Shown one piece after another: positions 1-8,315 of a stretch of DNA of 64,000 bases (the stretch's first letter is position 1; every line of letters starts with the position of its first letter). The notes below the pieces were generated by a model. The model did no database searches. It was not told where the DNA came from and saw only the letters and a program-made list of their open reading frames with translations. Location of the stretch: the NCBI GenBank assembly GCA_022841915.1, contig JALHQN010000003.1, positions 248,001 to 312,000 on the forward strand. Reading direction: 5' to 3'. The position numbers and the translations under genes are program-made. The stretch is from Burkholderiales bacterium (GTDB lineage: Bacteria > Pseudomonadota > Gammaproteobacteria > Burkholderiales > WYBJ01).

Positions 1-2
1 GC

Positions 3-281
3 GCTGCCCTCGCCTTCGAGTTGCGGCTTTACGTTGCTGGGCAGACGGTGAAATCGCTTGCGGCCTGTGCCAATCTGAAGCGGATCTGCGAGAAGCACCT
101 CGCCGGGCAATACCGGATCGAGATCATCGATCTCACCAAGAACCCGAAGCTTGCGGCCGGTGACCAAATCCTCGCATTGCCCACGCTCGTGCGCCGCCTG
201 CCCAAGCCGGTGAAGAAGATCATCGGCGACTTGTCGAACGAGGAGCGCGTGCTCGTCGGTCTCGATGTGCGGCCGATATAG
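3..281 (+). CDS. kaiB: KaiB-like protein, 5' end cut by window edge
   Basis: This is a thioredoxin-like KaiB family protein; in cyanobacteria KaiB binds KaiC and resets its phosphorylation state. The frame is open from the first bases of the window (reading [13 protein letters not shown]), so the true start lies upstream and the TTG at 21 is internal. KaiB hallmarks are the LRLYVAG first strand, the [10 protein letters not shown] helix, the YRIEIIDL strand, the [10 protein letters not shown] segment with its cis-proline region and a C-terminal [14 protein letters not shown]. It ends 12 bases before a second kaiB and belongs to the same operon. Family assignment is firm; a role in timekeeping is not shown. 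Confidence 0.9.
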   Translation, partial: AALAFELRLYVAGQTVKSLAACANLKRICEKHLAGQYRIEIIDLTKNPKLAAGDQILALPTLVRRLPKPVKKIIGDLSNEERVLVGLDVRPI

Positions 282-293
282 GATGGACTGCCC

Positions 294-665
294 ATGAGAA
301 AGCGCCCCTCCGCCTCACGCCTGTTCGCCGGCTTCGAAGCCGCAGCCGCGACACTCGACGACGCGCGTTATTTGCTGCGACTGTACATCACCGGCACGAC
401 GCGCAACTCCGAACGCGCGATCGTGAATATTCGCAAGATTTGCGAGGAACACCTCGAAGGACGGTACGATCTGGAGATCGTGGACATCTTCCAGCATCCG
501 ACGCTGGCCGAAGGCGAGCAGATCATCGCTGCGCCGACCTTGATCAAGCATCTGCCGCTGCCGCTGCGCCGCTTCATCGGCGACATGTCGCAGACCGAAC
601 GCATCCTGCTGGGGCTCGATGTGAGCAAGACGCCACTGCAGGTGGCCTCCGACCAAGATCATTGA
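294..665 (+). CDS. kaiB: Second KaiB-like protein with N-terminal extension
   Basis: A 123-residue KaiB paralogue. The KaiB fold runs from about residue 26 (YLLRLYITG) through NIRKICEEHLEGRYDLEIVD and AAPTLIKHLPLPLRRFIGDM to GLDVS near 110. It carries about 25 extra residues at the N terminus and a short tail after the fold. AGGA ten bases upstream of the ATG could serve as ribosome binding site. It sits between the first kaiB and a hybrid histidine kinase. Tandem kaiB genes followed by a kinase are known in non-cyanobacterial kai loci; the two KaiBs probably have different partners, which is inference. Confidence 0.92.
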   Translation: MRKRPSASRLFAGFEAAAATLDDARYLLRLYITGTTRNSERAIVNIRKICEEHLEGRYDLEIVDIFQHPTLAEGEQIIAAPTLIKHLPLPLRRFIGDMSQTERILLGLDVSKTPLQVASDQDH

Positions 666-671
666 CCCGCC

Positions 672-2393
672 ATGCGCGCAGTTTCACCTGCAGACGCCGT
701 GCTCCTCGCGCAAAACGCCGACTTGCGCGCCCGGCTGGAGGAGGTGGAAGAGACGCTGCAGTCCATCCGTACCGGAGCGGTGGATGCGCTCGTCGTCGAA
801 ACCGCCGCCGGCCCCAGCATCTTCATGCTGCAAGGGCTCGAGGCGGAATCAAACCGCTTCCGTGGCGAAATACTTGCGCAAGTGAGCGATGCGGTGATCA
901 GCATCGACGACGACCAGCGCGTGACTTACCTCAACGCCGCGGCCGAGCACCAATACGGAGTGACCGCCTCCGAGGCGCTTGGGCGCCATCTCTCGGAGAT
1001 CTACCGCTACCGCTGGCTCCACCCGGAAGACGAAGCCGCCGCGACGAGTCTGTTGCGCGATACCGGCTGTTGGCGCGGTGAAAACGTCCACGTAAAGCGC
1101 AACGGCGAGGAGATCCACGTCGAGTCCTCGGTGAGCCGTCTGCGGGCGGGCGAGCGCATTCGTCCCGGCTTGCTCGCCGTTATCCGCGATATCAGCGAAC
1201 GCCGACAGGCTGAGCAGGGGCGCGCCTTGCTCGAGGCGCAGATGATCGAAGCGCAGCGGGTAGAGGCGATCGGAACCCTGGCTGGCGGGGTCGCCCACGA
1301 CTTCAACAACATCCTCGGCACGATACTGATCAATGCCGAACTGGCCCGTCAGGATGCCGCTCGTAACCATACGGCTCTGAGGAGCCTGGCAGAAATAGAA
1401 AAGGCCAGTCACCGCGCCCGGGACCTGGTGCAACAGATTCTCTCTTTCAGCCGACGCCAGCCGTCTTCGCGCCAAGTCGTGTCGATTGCGTCGATTGCCG
1501 AGGAATGCGTGCGTCTGCTGCGTGCCGGGCTGCTCGGAGGGATGCGCATCGAGTGCCACTGCGCCCTCGATACGCCGTCCATTCTTGCCGATTCGGCGCA
1601 ATTGACGCAGGTACTGCTGAACTTGGGCGCCAACGCCGCGCAGGCGATGGAAGAGCGACCGGGGACGATCGATATTCGTGTGGAAGGCATTACGCTGGAC
1701 GAGCCCTCGGCGCGGCCCGATCTCGTCCTGCCTCCGGGCCGATATGCCCGCATCGTGGTCGGCGACACGGGGCACGGCATGGACGCGGCGACGCAACGGC
1801 GCATTTTCGAGCCGTTCTTCACCACGAGGCCGCCAGGCAAAGGCACCGGGCTCGGCCTGTCGGTGGTGCACGGCATCGTCCAGGCACATGCCGGGGTGAT
1901 CGTCGTGCATAGCGAGACGGGCAAGGGCAGCAAATTCGAGCTTTATTTTCCGTGTGCGAATGAAGCGGCGGCTGCACCCGACACGATCGAGCGCGCGGGG
2001 CAGGCCGCCGAAGGTCGCGGGCGGCACATCCTTTACATCGACGACGACCAACCGCAACTCTTCGCAAGCAAGCGGATGATGGAACGCTGGGGCTATCGCG
2101 TCAGCGCCTACTTCGAACAGCGCGAAGCGCTCGACGCATTGCTCTCCGGCAAGCTGCGCGTCGATCTGGTGGTGACCGATTTCAATATGCCCGGGACATC
2201 GGGGTTGGAGATCGCGAGCGCGATTCGCGAGGCGCTGCCGGATTTGCCGGTGATCATGGTCTCAGGCTACATAACCGACGAATTGCGCACGCAAGCCGCT
2301 GCGGTCGGGGTGCGGGAAATGATAGCCAAGCCGCAAGACCGGGAAGAGCTCCGCGACGCGGTGCAGAACATCTTTTATCCCTCGGGGGAGTGA
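672..2393 (+). CDS. PAS sensor hybrid histidine kinase with C-terminal receiver domain
   Basis: Soluble 573-residue hybrid kinase with no membrane segment. Order: short coiled coil (10-35), PAS domain (about 60-175), HisKA with phospho-accepting His209 in GGVAHDFNNILG, an ATPase domain with N box around residues 317-325, G boxes VGDTGHGMD and GKGTGLGLSVVHG, then a receiver domain (about 450-570) with acidic pocket YIDDDQ, likely phospho-acceptor Asp503 in VTDFNMPG and Lys553. It follows kaiB2 by six bases, so it is probably a KaiB/KaiC output or input kinase. The HDFNN-type kinase with fused receiver is a different subclass from cyanobacterial SasA, which carries a KaiB-like sensor domain. 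Confidence 0.93.
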   Translation: MRAVSPADAVLLAQNADLRARLEEVEETLQSIRTGAVDALVVETAAGPSIFMLQGLEAESNRFRGEILAQVSDAVISIDDDQRVTYLNAAAEHQYGVTASEALGRHLSEIYRYRWLHPEDEAAATSLLRDTGCWRGENVHVKRNGEEIHVESSVSRLRAGERIRPGLLAVIRDISERRQAEQGRALLEAQMIEAQRVEAIGTLAGGVAHDFNNILGTILINAELARQDAARNHTALRSLAEIEKASHRARDLVQQILSFSRRQPSSRQVVSIASIAEECVRLLRAGLLGGMRIECHCALDTPSILADSAQLTQVLLNLGANAAQAMEERPGTIDIRVEGITLDEPSARPDLVLPPGRYARIVVGDTGHGMDAATQRRIFEPFFTTRPPGKGTGLGLSVVHGIVQAHAGVIVVHSETGKGSKFELYFPCANEAAAAPDTIERAGQAAEGRGRHILYIDDDQPQLFASKRMMERWGYRVSAYFEQREALDALLSGKLRVDLVVTDFNMPGTSGLEIASAIREALPDLPVIMVSGYITDELRTQAAAVGVREMIAKPQDREELRDAVQNIFYPSGE

Positions 2394-2467
2394 CCCGTTG
2401 CCGCGCAACGCACTAACCCTCGAGAACGCACCTTCGCCCTGCGCCCGATTCGCTGACCGGCGCCCTA

Positions 2468-3211
2468 TTATCGACCGACGTTCGGTTTCACTGCGGGGCA
2501 GATCTCATACGGGAGCAAGCGCTCGTACTCGTGCTTCACCACCGCGTAGCACTCGCACGTCAGCCGCTCCAATCCTGCACGGTCCAGGACGGTGATATGG
2601 CCCCGTGAATAATGGATGAGCCCTTGTTCCTGCAGATGGCCCGCCGCAAGCGTGACTCCCTCCCTGCGCACGCCGAGCATGTTCGAGATCAGCTCCTGCG
2701 TCATCACCAGTTCTCTGCCGGGCAGACGATCCAGGCTGAGCAGCAGCCATCGACTCAACTGCTGGACCACGGAATGGTGCCGGTTGCATACCGCGGTCTG
2801 GCCCATCTGGGTGATCAGCGCCTGCGTATAGCGCAACGTCAGATCGCGGAAGGAGGCATTCGTTGCGAATTCATTCCTGGCGATCTTCCAATGAAGCCGA
2901 TAGCCCGTGCCGGCGCTTTGCACGACCCCTCGGTTCGGCGTTGTTTCGCCACCCAGCAACAACGAGATGCCCACCAGGCCGTCGTTGCCGGCGACCGCTA
3001 GTTCTGCCGACTGGCCACTTTCCGTGATGTAGAGCAGCGAGACGATGCACGTGGTCGGAAAATACAAGTGACTTAGCGGTCCGCCCGATTCGTAGATTAC
3101 CCAGCCAAGCGGCATCGCGACGAGGTCCAGATGGGGCAGAAGGCGCTCGTATTCGGCCGTTGGCAAGGCGGCGAGAAGGTGGTTCTGCTTCGGGTGCTGA
3201 GATGCAGTCAT
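2468..3211 (-). CDS. Crp/Fnr-family transcriptional regulator
   Basis: A 247-residue cyclic-nucleotide-binding-fold regulator with a C-terminal winged helix. The sensor half reads LDLVAMPLGWVIYESG and then HLYFPTTCIVSLLY; the helix-turn-helix is SNMLGVRREGVTLAAGHLQEQGL near residues 193-215. There are no N-terminal FNR-type iron-sulfur cysteines. The ATG at 3211 is preferred over an upstream GTG at 3262 because GGAG lies about eight bases before it. It converges on the kai kinase gene and is clearly paralogous to the product at 7360-8160 (shared TAVCNRHH, LGVRREGVT, CECYA and YERLLP), so the kai genes are bracketed by two related regulators. Ligand unknown. Confidence 0.9.
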   Translation of the reverse strand: MTASQHPKQNHLLAALPTAEYERLLPHLDLVAMPLGWVIYESGGPLSHLYFPTTCIVSLLYITESGQSAELAVAGNDGLVGISLLLGGETTPNRGVVQSAGTGYRLHWKIARNEFATNASFRDLTLRYTQALITQMGQTAVCNRHHSVVQQLSRWLLLSLDRLPGRELVMTQELISNMLGVRREGVTLAAGHLQEQGLIHYSRGHITVLDRAGLERLTCECYAVVKHEYERLLPYEICPAVKPNVGR

Positions 3212-3604
3212 GGCGGCAGGCTCTCCGCGCGACGAGGGCGGTGCATGGCGATAGGCACCCACAGTATATAACCTGATATCGCGAAGGGTGATTCTTGCAA
3301 ACCGTCCCGCATCAGAGGTCAGGGCGGCGTCACATCCGGCGCATCATCGTCTCGCTGAACCAGCTTCGCCGAAACAGATAAGCAAGGCTCGGACGGGGCG
3401 AGGAGGCCCCGCCTCAGGCAATTGCGTACCGCTACATACGTGAGATCTGCGCGTACCGATGAGGGATTCGGCTTATGTTCGCTATCCCACCGATCACTCG
3501 CTGTGCACGGGATAGGCTCGCAGAGTACGATCGGGACAGGGGATCTTTTCGCGGTCCTGATCAATGCAGCGCGTTCCCCCTTCGATGCTACTGTGAGGCG
3601 TTAA
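3212..3604. other. Gene-free stretch upstream of the kaiC block
   Basis: No convincing reading frame. It should hold promoters in both directions. A TATACT hexamer on the minus strand at 3263-3268 could be the -10 of the regulator gene on that side. A 6-bp GC hairpin (CGGGGC at 3394-3399, GCCCCG at 3406-3411) has a loop resembling a ribosome binding site. Nothing else recognised. Confidence 0.5.
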
Positions 3605-3760
3605 ATGGCGGACCAGCTCAGTCATTCTGAGGCAATCCTGATTCCGCTGGTGGCGGGCGCCCTGGCGAGAACGGCGACCTTGCCTCGCGTTTGGCGTTCG
3701 TCGGCTTGTCGCAAGCCCTCGCATCGCTTCCAGCGCAACTTGGCGATCCTCGCACCATGA
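3605..3760 (+). CDS. Possible 51-residue small protein coupled to the next gene
   Basis: ATG at 3605 with GAGG at 3595-3598 (six-base spacing) opens a frame of 51 codons beginning MADQLSHSEAILIPLVAGAL and ending basic. Its TGA (3758-3760) overlaps the ATG of the next gene (3757) in an ATGA arrangement, the usual signature of translational coupling. The first half is hydrophobic and the second is Arg/Ser rich. No family recognised. It may be a real small protein, a leader frame that tunes translation of the following kai genes, or chance. Confidence 0.35.
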   Translation: MADQLSHSEAILIPLVAGALARTATLPRVWRSSACRKPSHRFQRNLAILAP

Positions 3761-4191
3761 ATGCTCAGCACGGCAAAGAAAGCGTAACGTCGTCCCCGCT
3801 AGGCGGTCGCCTGGTCGAGGGCGCGAGCGCTGGGCAGGTCGCCGATACGGTCGGGGCGATCTGGCTGGAGATCGACGATGCCCTGCATCCCATCATCGGG
3901 CGCCGGGGCATGGCCGCCTTGTACAACCGCAGCTTGAGTCTCACGGCTGCAGCCCACCCCTGGCTGGCCGCAGGATACGAGGGCACGCTGTCCGCAGTAG
4001 ACACGGCGGCCCTGAAATCAGCGCTTGCAAGTCAAACTGCTGCCGAGGCTAGGGCAGGCGGCAGTGCGTTGTTTCAGTCGTTCCACGGCTTGCTCACGAG
4101 CTTGGTCGGCGCCTCGCTCACGGACCGGCTGCTTCATTCCGTCTGGAAACATTCAGCGGGCGCCTCGTCCGCGCAGGACACGAATTCATGA
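3757..4191 (+). CDS. Conserved-looking protein of unknown function upstream of kaiC
   Basis: I do not recognise the family. From the ATG at 3757 the product has about 144 residues, is mostly alpha-helical in character and rich in Ala, Ser and Leu, with no signal peptide or membrane segment. It contains IWLEIDDALHPIIGRRGMAA and a C-terminal helix FQSFHGLLTSLVGASLTDRL, a pattern that suits a small helical partner or adaptor protein. A TTG at 3691 would add 22 residues but has no clear ribosome binding site. The stop codon overlaps the kaiC start by 4 bases (ATGA), so the protein is made together with KaiC and probably works with it. Confidence 0.75.
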   Translation: MNAQHGKESVTSSPLGGRLVEGASAGQVADTVGAIWLEIDDALHPIIGRRGMAALYNRSLSLTAAAHPWLAAGYEGTLSAVDTAALKSALASQTAAEARAGGSALFQSFHGLLTSLVGASLTDRLLHSVWKHSAGASSAQDTNS

Positions 4192-5678
4192 ACACCAAAG
4201 CAACCATCAAGCGCCTTGCAACCCGTGTTCCGGGGCTCGACGAAGTGCTCGGCGGCGGACTGCCCGAGTTCTCGTTCAACCTCATCGCCGGCCAGCCGGG
4301 CTGCGGAAAGACTACCCTCGCGAATCAGATCATGTTCGCGCTTGCCACGCCCGAGCGCCCCGCGATCTATTTCACCGTGCTGGGCGAGCCGCCGCTGAAG
4401 ATGCTTCGCTACCAGCAGCAGTTCGACTACTTCGACAGCGATGCCCTCAATCGGAGCGTGCGGTTCATCAGTCTGTCGGACGACGCGATGACCGGGGACT
4501 TCGACCGGGTGCTCAAGCGCATCACCGACGAGGTCGCTGCGCATAATCCCGGCCTCGTGTTCGTCGACTCGTTCCGTTCCGTGGTGATGGCGGGCGAGAA
4601 CGGCGGCAATCCACTCGGCCTGCAATTGTTCGTGCAGCAACTGGGCATGCTGATGACGAGTTGGCAGGCCACGACGTTTCTCGTCGGCGAGTACTTCAGC
4701 GAGACCGATGCGAATCCGGTGTTTACGGTGGCCGATGGGCTCATTTGGCTGCGTCAGAGCGTTCAGCGCAACTCCATGGTGCGCCAGATCGAGATCTTGA
4801 AGATGCGGGGCCAGGCGACGCAGCCCGGTCTGCATACGTTCCGGATCGACAAGGCGGGTATACGGGTGTTCGCTCCGGCTGCCTCGGTGGCAAGCGTCGA
4901 TCGCACCGCCGATGTCCCGGTCGAGGGTGACCGCGCTCGCGTGGGCGTGCCCGCGCTCGACACCATGTTGGGCGGAGGATTGCCGCGCGGCTACTCCCTG
5001 CTCGTCGCCGGCCCCTCGGGCTCCGGGAAGAGCATTCTCGCTGCCTCCTTTCTTGCGGAGGGCGTACGTGTCGGCGAGACCGGTGTGGTGGCGGTGTTCG
5101 AGCAGAACCCGAAGCGGTCGCGCAATCCCGTGCTGCGCGACCTGATCGCGCGTGGGCAGGTGGCCTTGATCGATAGCCGGCAGCCGGATCTGTGCATCGA
5201 CGAAATCGTGCTGCTGATCCTGAACGAAGTGCGGCGGATCAAGGCGAGCCGCGTGGTGCTCGACTCCCTCAGCGGATTCGAGCTTGCCCTGGCGCCCACC
5301 TTTCGCCCCGATTTTCGGGAGTCGTTGCTGGGGCTGGTGACCGCACTCGCGCGGGCGGGAGTGACGGTGCTGATGACCTCCGAACTCGAAGACCGCTACA
5401 CGGATCTGCGTTTCAGTCCTTATGGGGCCGCGTTCCTCACCGATGCGATCGTCGTGCAGCGATACATCGAAGTCGACAGCCGCTTGCTGCGGGTCATGGC
5501 GGTGGTGAAAGTCCGGGCGAGCGCGCATTCGAACGAGCTGCGGCTCTACAGCATCGGCGAGGACGGCATCAGCGTCGGCGATATGCTTCCCGAGCAGGAA
5601 GGCCTGCTAGGCGGAAGGCCGACACGCAAGCGCATCGGCGGTTCGCCGGTGCCTCCGGGCGATGGCGTCCCCCAATGA
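4188..5678 (+). CDS. kaiC: KaiC-like two-domain RecA-family ATPase
   Basis: A 496-residue protein with two KaiC/RadA-type ATPase domains. Domain CI (about 12-235) has Walker A GQPGCGKTT (35-43) and Walker B GLVFVDSF. Domain CII (about 250-465) has Walker A GPSGSGKSI (275-283) and RVVLDSLSG. By eye alignment with the cyanobacterial clock protein, the phosphorylation pair Ser431/Thr432 corresponds to Ala415/Phe416 (in SPYGAAFLTD); only Thr426 has a hydroxyl equivalent (Ser410). The paired catalytic glutamates are also altered: GE at 66-67 in CI and EQ at 305-306 in CII. AGGA about nine bases before the ATG supports the start. It overlaps genes on both sides. Membership of the KaiC family is certain; oscillation is doubtful. 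Confidence 0.95.
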   Translation: MNTKATIKRLATRVPGLDEVLGGGLPEFSFNLIAGQPGCGKTTLANQIMFALATPERPAIYFTVLGEPPLKMLRYQQQFDYFDSDALNRSVRFISLSDDAMTGDFDRVLKRITDEVAAHNPGLVFVDSFRSVVMAGENGGNPLGLQLFVQQLGMLMTSWQATTFLVGEYFSETDANPVFTVADGLIWLRQSVQRNSMVRQIEILKMRGQATQPGLHTFRIDKAGIRVFAPAASVASVDRTADVPVEGDRARVGVPALDTMLGGGLPRGYSLLVAGPSGSGKSILAASFLAEGVRVGETGVVAVFEQNPKRSRNPVLRDLIARGQVALIDSRQPDLCIDEIVLLILNEVRRIKASRVVLDSLSGFELALAPTFRPDFRESLLGLVTALARAGVTVLMTSELEDRYTDLRFSPYGAAFLTDAIVVQRYIEVDSRLLRVMAVVKVRASAHSNELRLYSIGEDGISVGDMLPEQEGLLGGRPTRKRIGGSPVPPGDGVPQ

Positions 5679-7353
5679 ACGGGACGTCTCCGGGCGACAC
5701 CGCGTGAATCCGGATCCCCCTGACCTCGGCGATGGATCGATTGCCGGCGCCCAGGACGAGCTGGTGCGCCTGGGCGTGCAGGTCGAGGCCATGCAGGTCC
5801 TGCTCGTGCGCCTGTTGCAGGATGTAGTCAAGGCCGAAGCTCGCATCGATGCGGCAGACTCCGCACCCCTTCTCGAAGTGAACGAGAAGCTGGTTCTGGC
5901 GGCACTGAGCAGTCAGGCCAAGGCCGAGACCGCAACGCTCGCGCTGGAGGCGGTCGAGAAATCTGCCGGGTTGGACGCACTTACGAAGCTACCCAACCGC
6001 ATGACCTTGCTGGATCGACTCGATCAGGCCATCGCCAGCTCCAAGCGCCGCGGGTCGCGATCGGGGCTGCTTTGCGTAGATCTCGACGATTTCAAGGCAC
6101 TCAACGACACACACGGTCATCCCTTCGGCGACAAGGTCCTACAACTCGCGGCAGAGCGCATGCTTGCGGCGGTACGCGAGACGGACACGGTCAGTCGCCA
6201 AGGAGGCGACGAATTTCTCATCCTGCTGGCGGAACTGAGTCAGGTGGCGGATGCCCCCAGGGTGGCCGACGCACTGCTCGCGTCGATAGCGGTGCCGGCG
6301 CAGATCGACGGCCAAGTCGTAAATCTGACAGCGAGCCTGGGGATGGCCCTCTATCCCGACGACGGCGAGGATGCGACAGCCCTGCTCGGAAAGGCCGACG
6401 CTGCGCTGTCCGAAGCGAGGCACCGACGTTCGAGTCGCATGGCGGCGGCCGAGAAGCATGCGGTGGCCGACATGGAAGCGCCCGCATCGCCGGGGGACAC
6501 CCATCCGGTCGTGATCCAGCGGCGCAACGACGATCTGCGCGAGGCGAACGAGAAACTGATCCTGGCTGCGCTCTCGGCGCAGGAACTGCGGGAGGCCGCT
6601 GAACTGGCCCATCGTCGACAGAGTGCGGTCCTGGCAGCAGTTGCGGAGGAGCTGAGCAATCCGCAGGCACCCATCCGCATTGCGACCGCCATGCTGGGGT
6701 GGGTATCTCCAGAGGAACCGGTGCTGCCGCGGGTGCAAGGCATACTCGAAGAGCAGCTGTCGCACATGTCGCAGCTCATCGGCAACGTGGTCGGGACTTC
6801 GGAACTCGAACCTCGCGGGCTCGATCCCCACCGACACTGGGTGGATTTCAATGCGGTCATCGACGCCGCTGTCGCAAGCGAAAGGGCGATGATGGATGCC
6901 CGTGAACAGCAATTTTCCGTCGAGCTGCCCGCGGGTCGGCTGGATGTCGTTGGCGATGCGGCAATGCTTGAACTCGTCGTCCGCAATCTGCTTCACAATG
7001 CATCCAAGCATACCAACGACGGTGGGCGCATTGTCCTTTCGATTGCCAAGAGCGACGACGCCCTCACGCTGACGGTCAGCGACAACGGGATCGGGATCAC
7101 TCCCTCGATTCTCCCGTACATCTATGCGCCGTTCGTGCAGGATACCCAGGCGCTAGGCTTCAATGGTATCGGCCTGGGGATCGGACTCACGGTCGTGAGA
7201 ACCCTGGTCAGGGCGCATGGCGGCACGCTTTCGGCGCACAGCTCGGGAGCCAGGCAGGGCAGCCGGTTCGTGGTCACCCTGCCCATGACTGCCCGCGAGC
7301 CCGGTGCGGCCGATGCGGGCACCCCGCCCCTCGGCTCAGGGATGGGGGAGTAA
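5662..7353 (+). CDS. GGDEF protein fused to a histidine-kinase-like module lacking the phospho-His
   Basis: A 563-residue soluble protein. After a helical N terminus comes a GGDEF domain (about 100-255) with an intact active site RQGGDEF (181-185) and a product-inhibition site RETD (172-175), so it is probably an active diguanylate cyclase making c-di-GMP. A coiled linker (290-325) leads to a HisKA-like helix reading VAEELSNPQAPI, where Glu329 stands in the place of the usual His. A well-formed ATPase domain follows (NLLHNASKHT, SDNGIGI, GIGLGIGLTVV). The gene overlaps the 3' end of kaiC by 17 bases; a GTG at 5704 is an alternative start. Context suggests that KaiC controls the cyclase, which is inference. 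Confidence 0.9.
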   Translation: MASPNERDVSGRHRVNPDPPDLGDGSIAGAQDELVRLGVQVEAMQVLLVRLLQDVVKAEARIDAADSAPLLEVNEKLVLAALSSQAKAETATLALEAVEKSAGLDALTKLPNRMTLLDRLDQAIASSKRRGSRSGLLCVDLDDFKALNDTHGHPFGDKVLQLAAERMLAAVRETDTVSRQGGDEFLILLAELSQVADAPRVADALLASIAVPAQIDGQVVNLTASLGMALYPDDGEDATALLGKADAALSEARHRRSSRMAAAEKHAVADMEAPASPGDTHPVVIQRRNDDLREANEKLILAALSAQELREAAELAHRRQSAVLAAVAEELSNPQAPIRIATAMLGWVSPEEPVLPRVQGILEEQLSHMSQLIGNVVGTSELEPRGLDPHRHWVDFNAVIDAAVASERAMMDAREQQFSVELPAGRLDVVGDAAMLELVVRNLLHNASKHTNDGGRIVLSIAKSDDALTLTVSDNGIGITPSILPYIYAPFVQDTQALGFNGIGLGIGLTVVRTLVRAHGGTLSAHSSGARQGSRFVVTLPMTAREPGAADAGTPPLGSGMGE

Positions 7354-7359
7354 ATCCGC

Positions 7360-8160
7360 ATGTGCAAGCTATTGGTGCCCCCTCGAGCCGATCCGTTGCC
7401 GATCGAACACGCGAAACGCAAGCGCTCCCGGCACTCGACCCCCGCGACCGCGCCGGACCCGATGCACAATCGTCTACTTGCATTCATCGGGGCGTTGGAT
7501 GACGTGGGATGGCGCTCCCGTCTCGAACCTGTCGTCATGCCGCTCGGTCAGGTCTTGCAGGAATCCGGCATTGCCCTGACGCACGCGTACTTCCCCACCT
7601 CGGCCATCGTGTCCCTGCTCTATCTTACCGACAACGGTGATTGCGGCAGCATCGCGGTGATCGGGAATGAAGGTGTGGTGGGCATCCCCCTCATCATGGG
7701 GGGAAGTTCGACGCCCAGTCGGGCCGTGGTGCAAAACGCAGGCGAGGGCTTTCGCATGTCTGCTGCCGCGTTCCGCGAGGGCTTCGCGAAGTCCGAGCCG
7801 ATCAGACGCACTCTGCTGCTATACACCCAGGCACTGATCGCACAAGTGGCGCAGACAGCGGTGTGCAACCGCCACCATACGATCCCGCAGCAGTTGTGTC
7901 GCTGGCTCTTGCTAAGCCTGGATCGCCTGCGCAGCAACGAAATCGTCGTCACGCAGGAACTCGTTGCGCAGACGCTCGGCGTGCGCCGGGAGGGTGTGAC
8001 GCAAGCCGCGCTCACCCTGCAACGTGCCGGGCTGATCAGCTATCGGCGGGGCCGCATCATCGTGCTGGATCGAGCCCAGCTCCAGGCGAGAAGTTGCGAA
8101 TGCTATGCCGCGGTCCGGACGGAATACGAGCGTCTCCTGCCCCTTGCAGGACGCTCCTGA
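7360..8160 (+). CDS. Crp/Fnr-family transcriptional regulator, paralogue of the gene at 2468-3211
   Basis: A 266-residue regulator with a beta-roll sensor domain (VVMPLGQVLQESG, HAYFPTSAIVSLLYL) and a C-terminal winged helix with AQTLGVRREGVTQAALTLQ. Conserved Cys occur in TAVCNRHH and CECYA, but there is no N-terminal Fe-S motif. GGGGGAG about nine bases before the ATG at 7360 supports that start, giving a 34-residue basic extension; an internal ATG at 7462 would match the length of its paralogue. It follows the GGDEF/kinase gene by six bases and is probably cotranscribed. The inducing signal is unknown. Confidence 0.9.
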   Translation: MCKLLVPPRADPLPIEHAKRKRSRHSTPATAPDPMHNRLLAFIGALDDVGWRSRLEPVVMPLGQVLQESGIALTHAYFPTSAIVSLLYLTDNGDCGSIAVIGNEGVVGIPLIMGGSSTPSRAVVQNAGEGFRMSAAAFREGFAKSEPIRRTLLLYTQALIAQVAQTAVCNRHHTIPQQLCRWLLLSLDRLRSNEIVVTQELVAQTLGVRREGVTQAALTLQRAGLISYRRGRIIVLDRAQLQARSCECYAAVRTEYERLLPLAGRS

Positions 8161-8230
8161 GGACGGCGCTTAAGGTGCGTGAACGAATTCGGACGCGAGC
8201 CTGGATCGCCGAACGTCCATGATGCCCGAG

Positions 8231-8252
8231 GCGGCCGCTGTGAGACGGCCGC
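8231..8252. terminator. GC-rich hairpin between convergent genes
   Basis: A 7-bp perfect stem (GCGGCCG at 8231-8237, CGGCCGC at 8246-8252) with an 8-base loop lies between the converging regulator and kinase genes. It has no T-run on either side, so it is at best a weak bidirectional terminator. Confidence 0.3.
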
Positions 8253-8315
8253 TGCGCTTCCCGATGCGGCTCTTCGTTGAAACGCCGAGCGACGCAGTGC
8301 GCGAAAGACCTGTCG

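Noticed and set aside
849-2057. 402-codon open frame opposite the hybrid kinase
   Set aside because: Arg/His-rich shadow of a GC-rich gene; no known domain, while the plus-strand frame has complete kinase motifs.
4134-5528. 464-codon minus-strand frame opposite kaiC
   Set aside because: Composition (His, Arg, Gln) typical of antisense frames and full KaiC motifs on the other strand.
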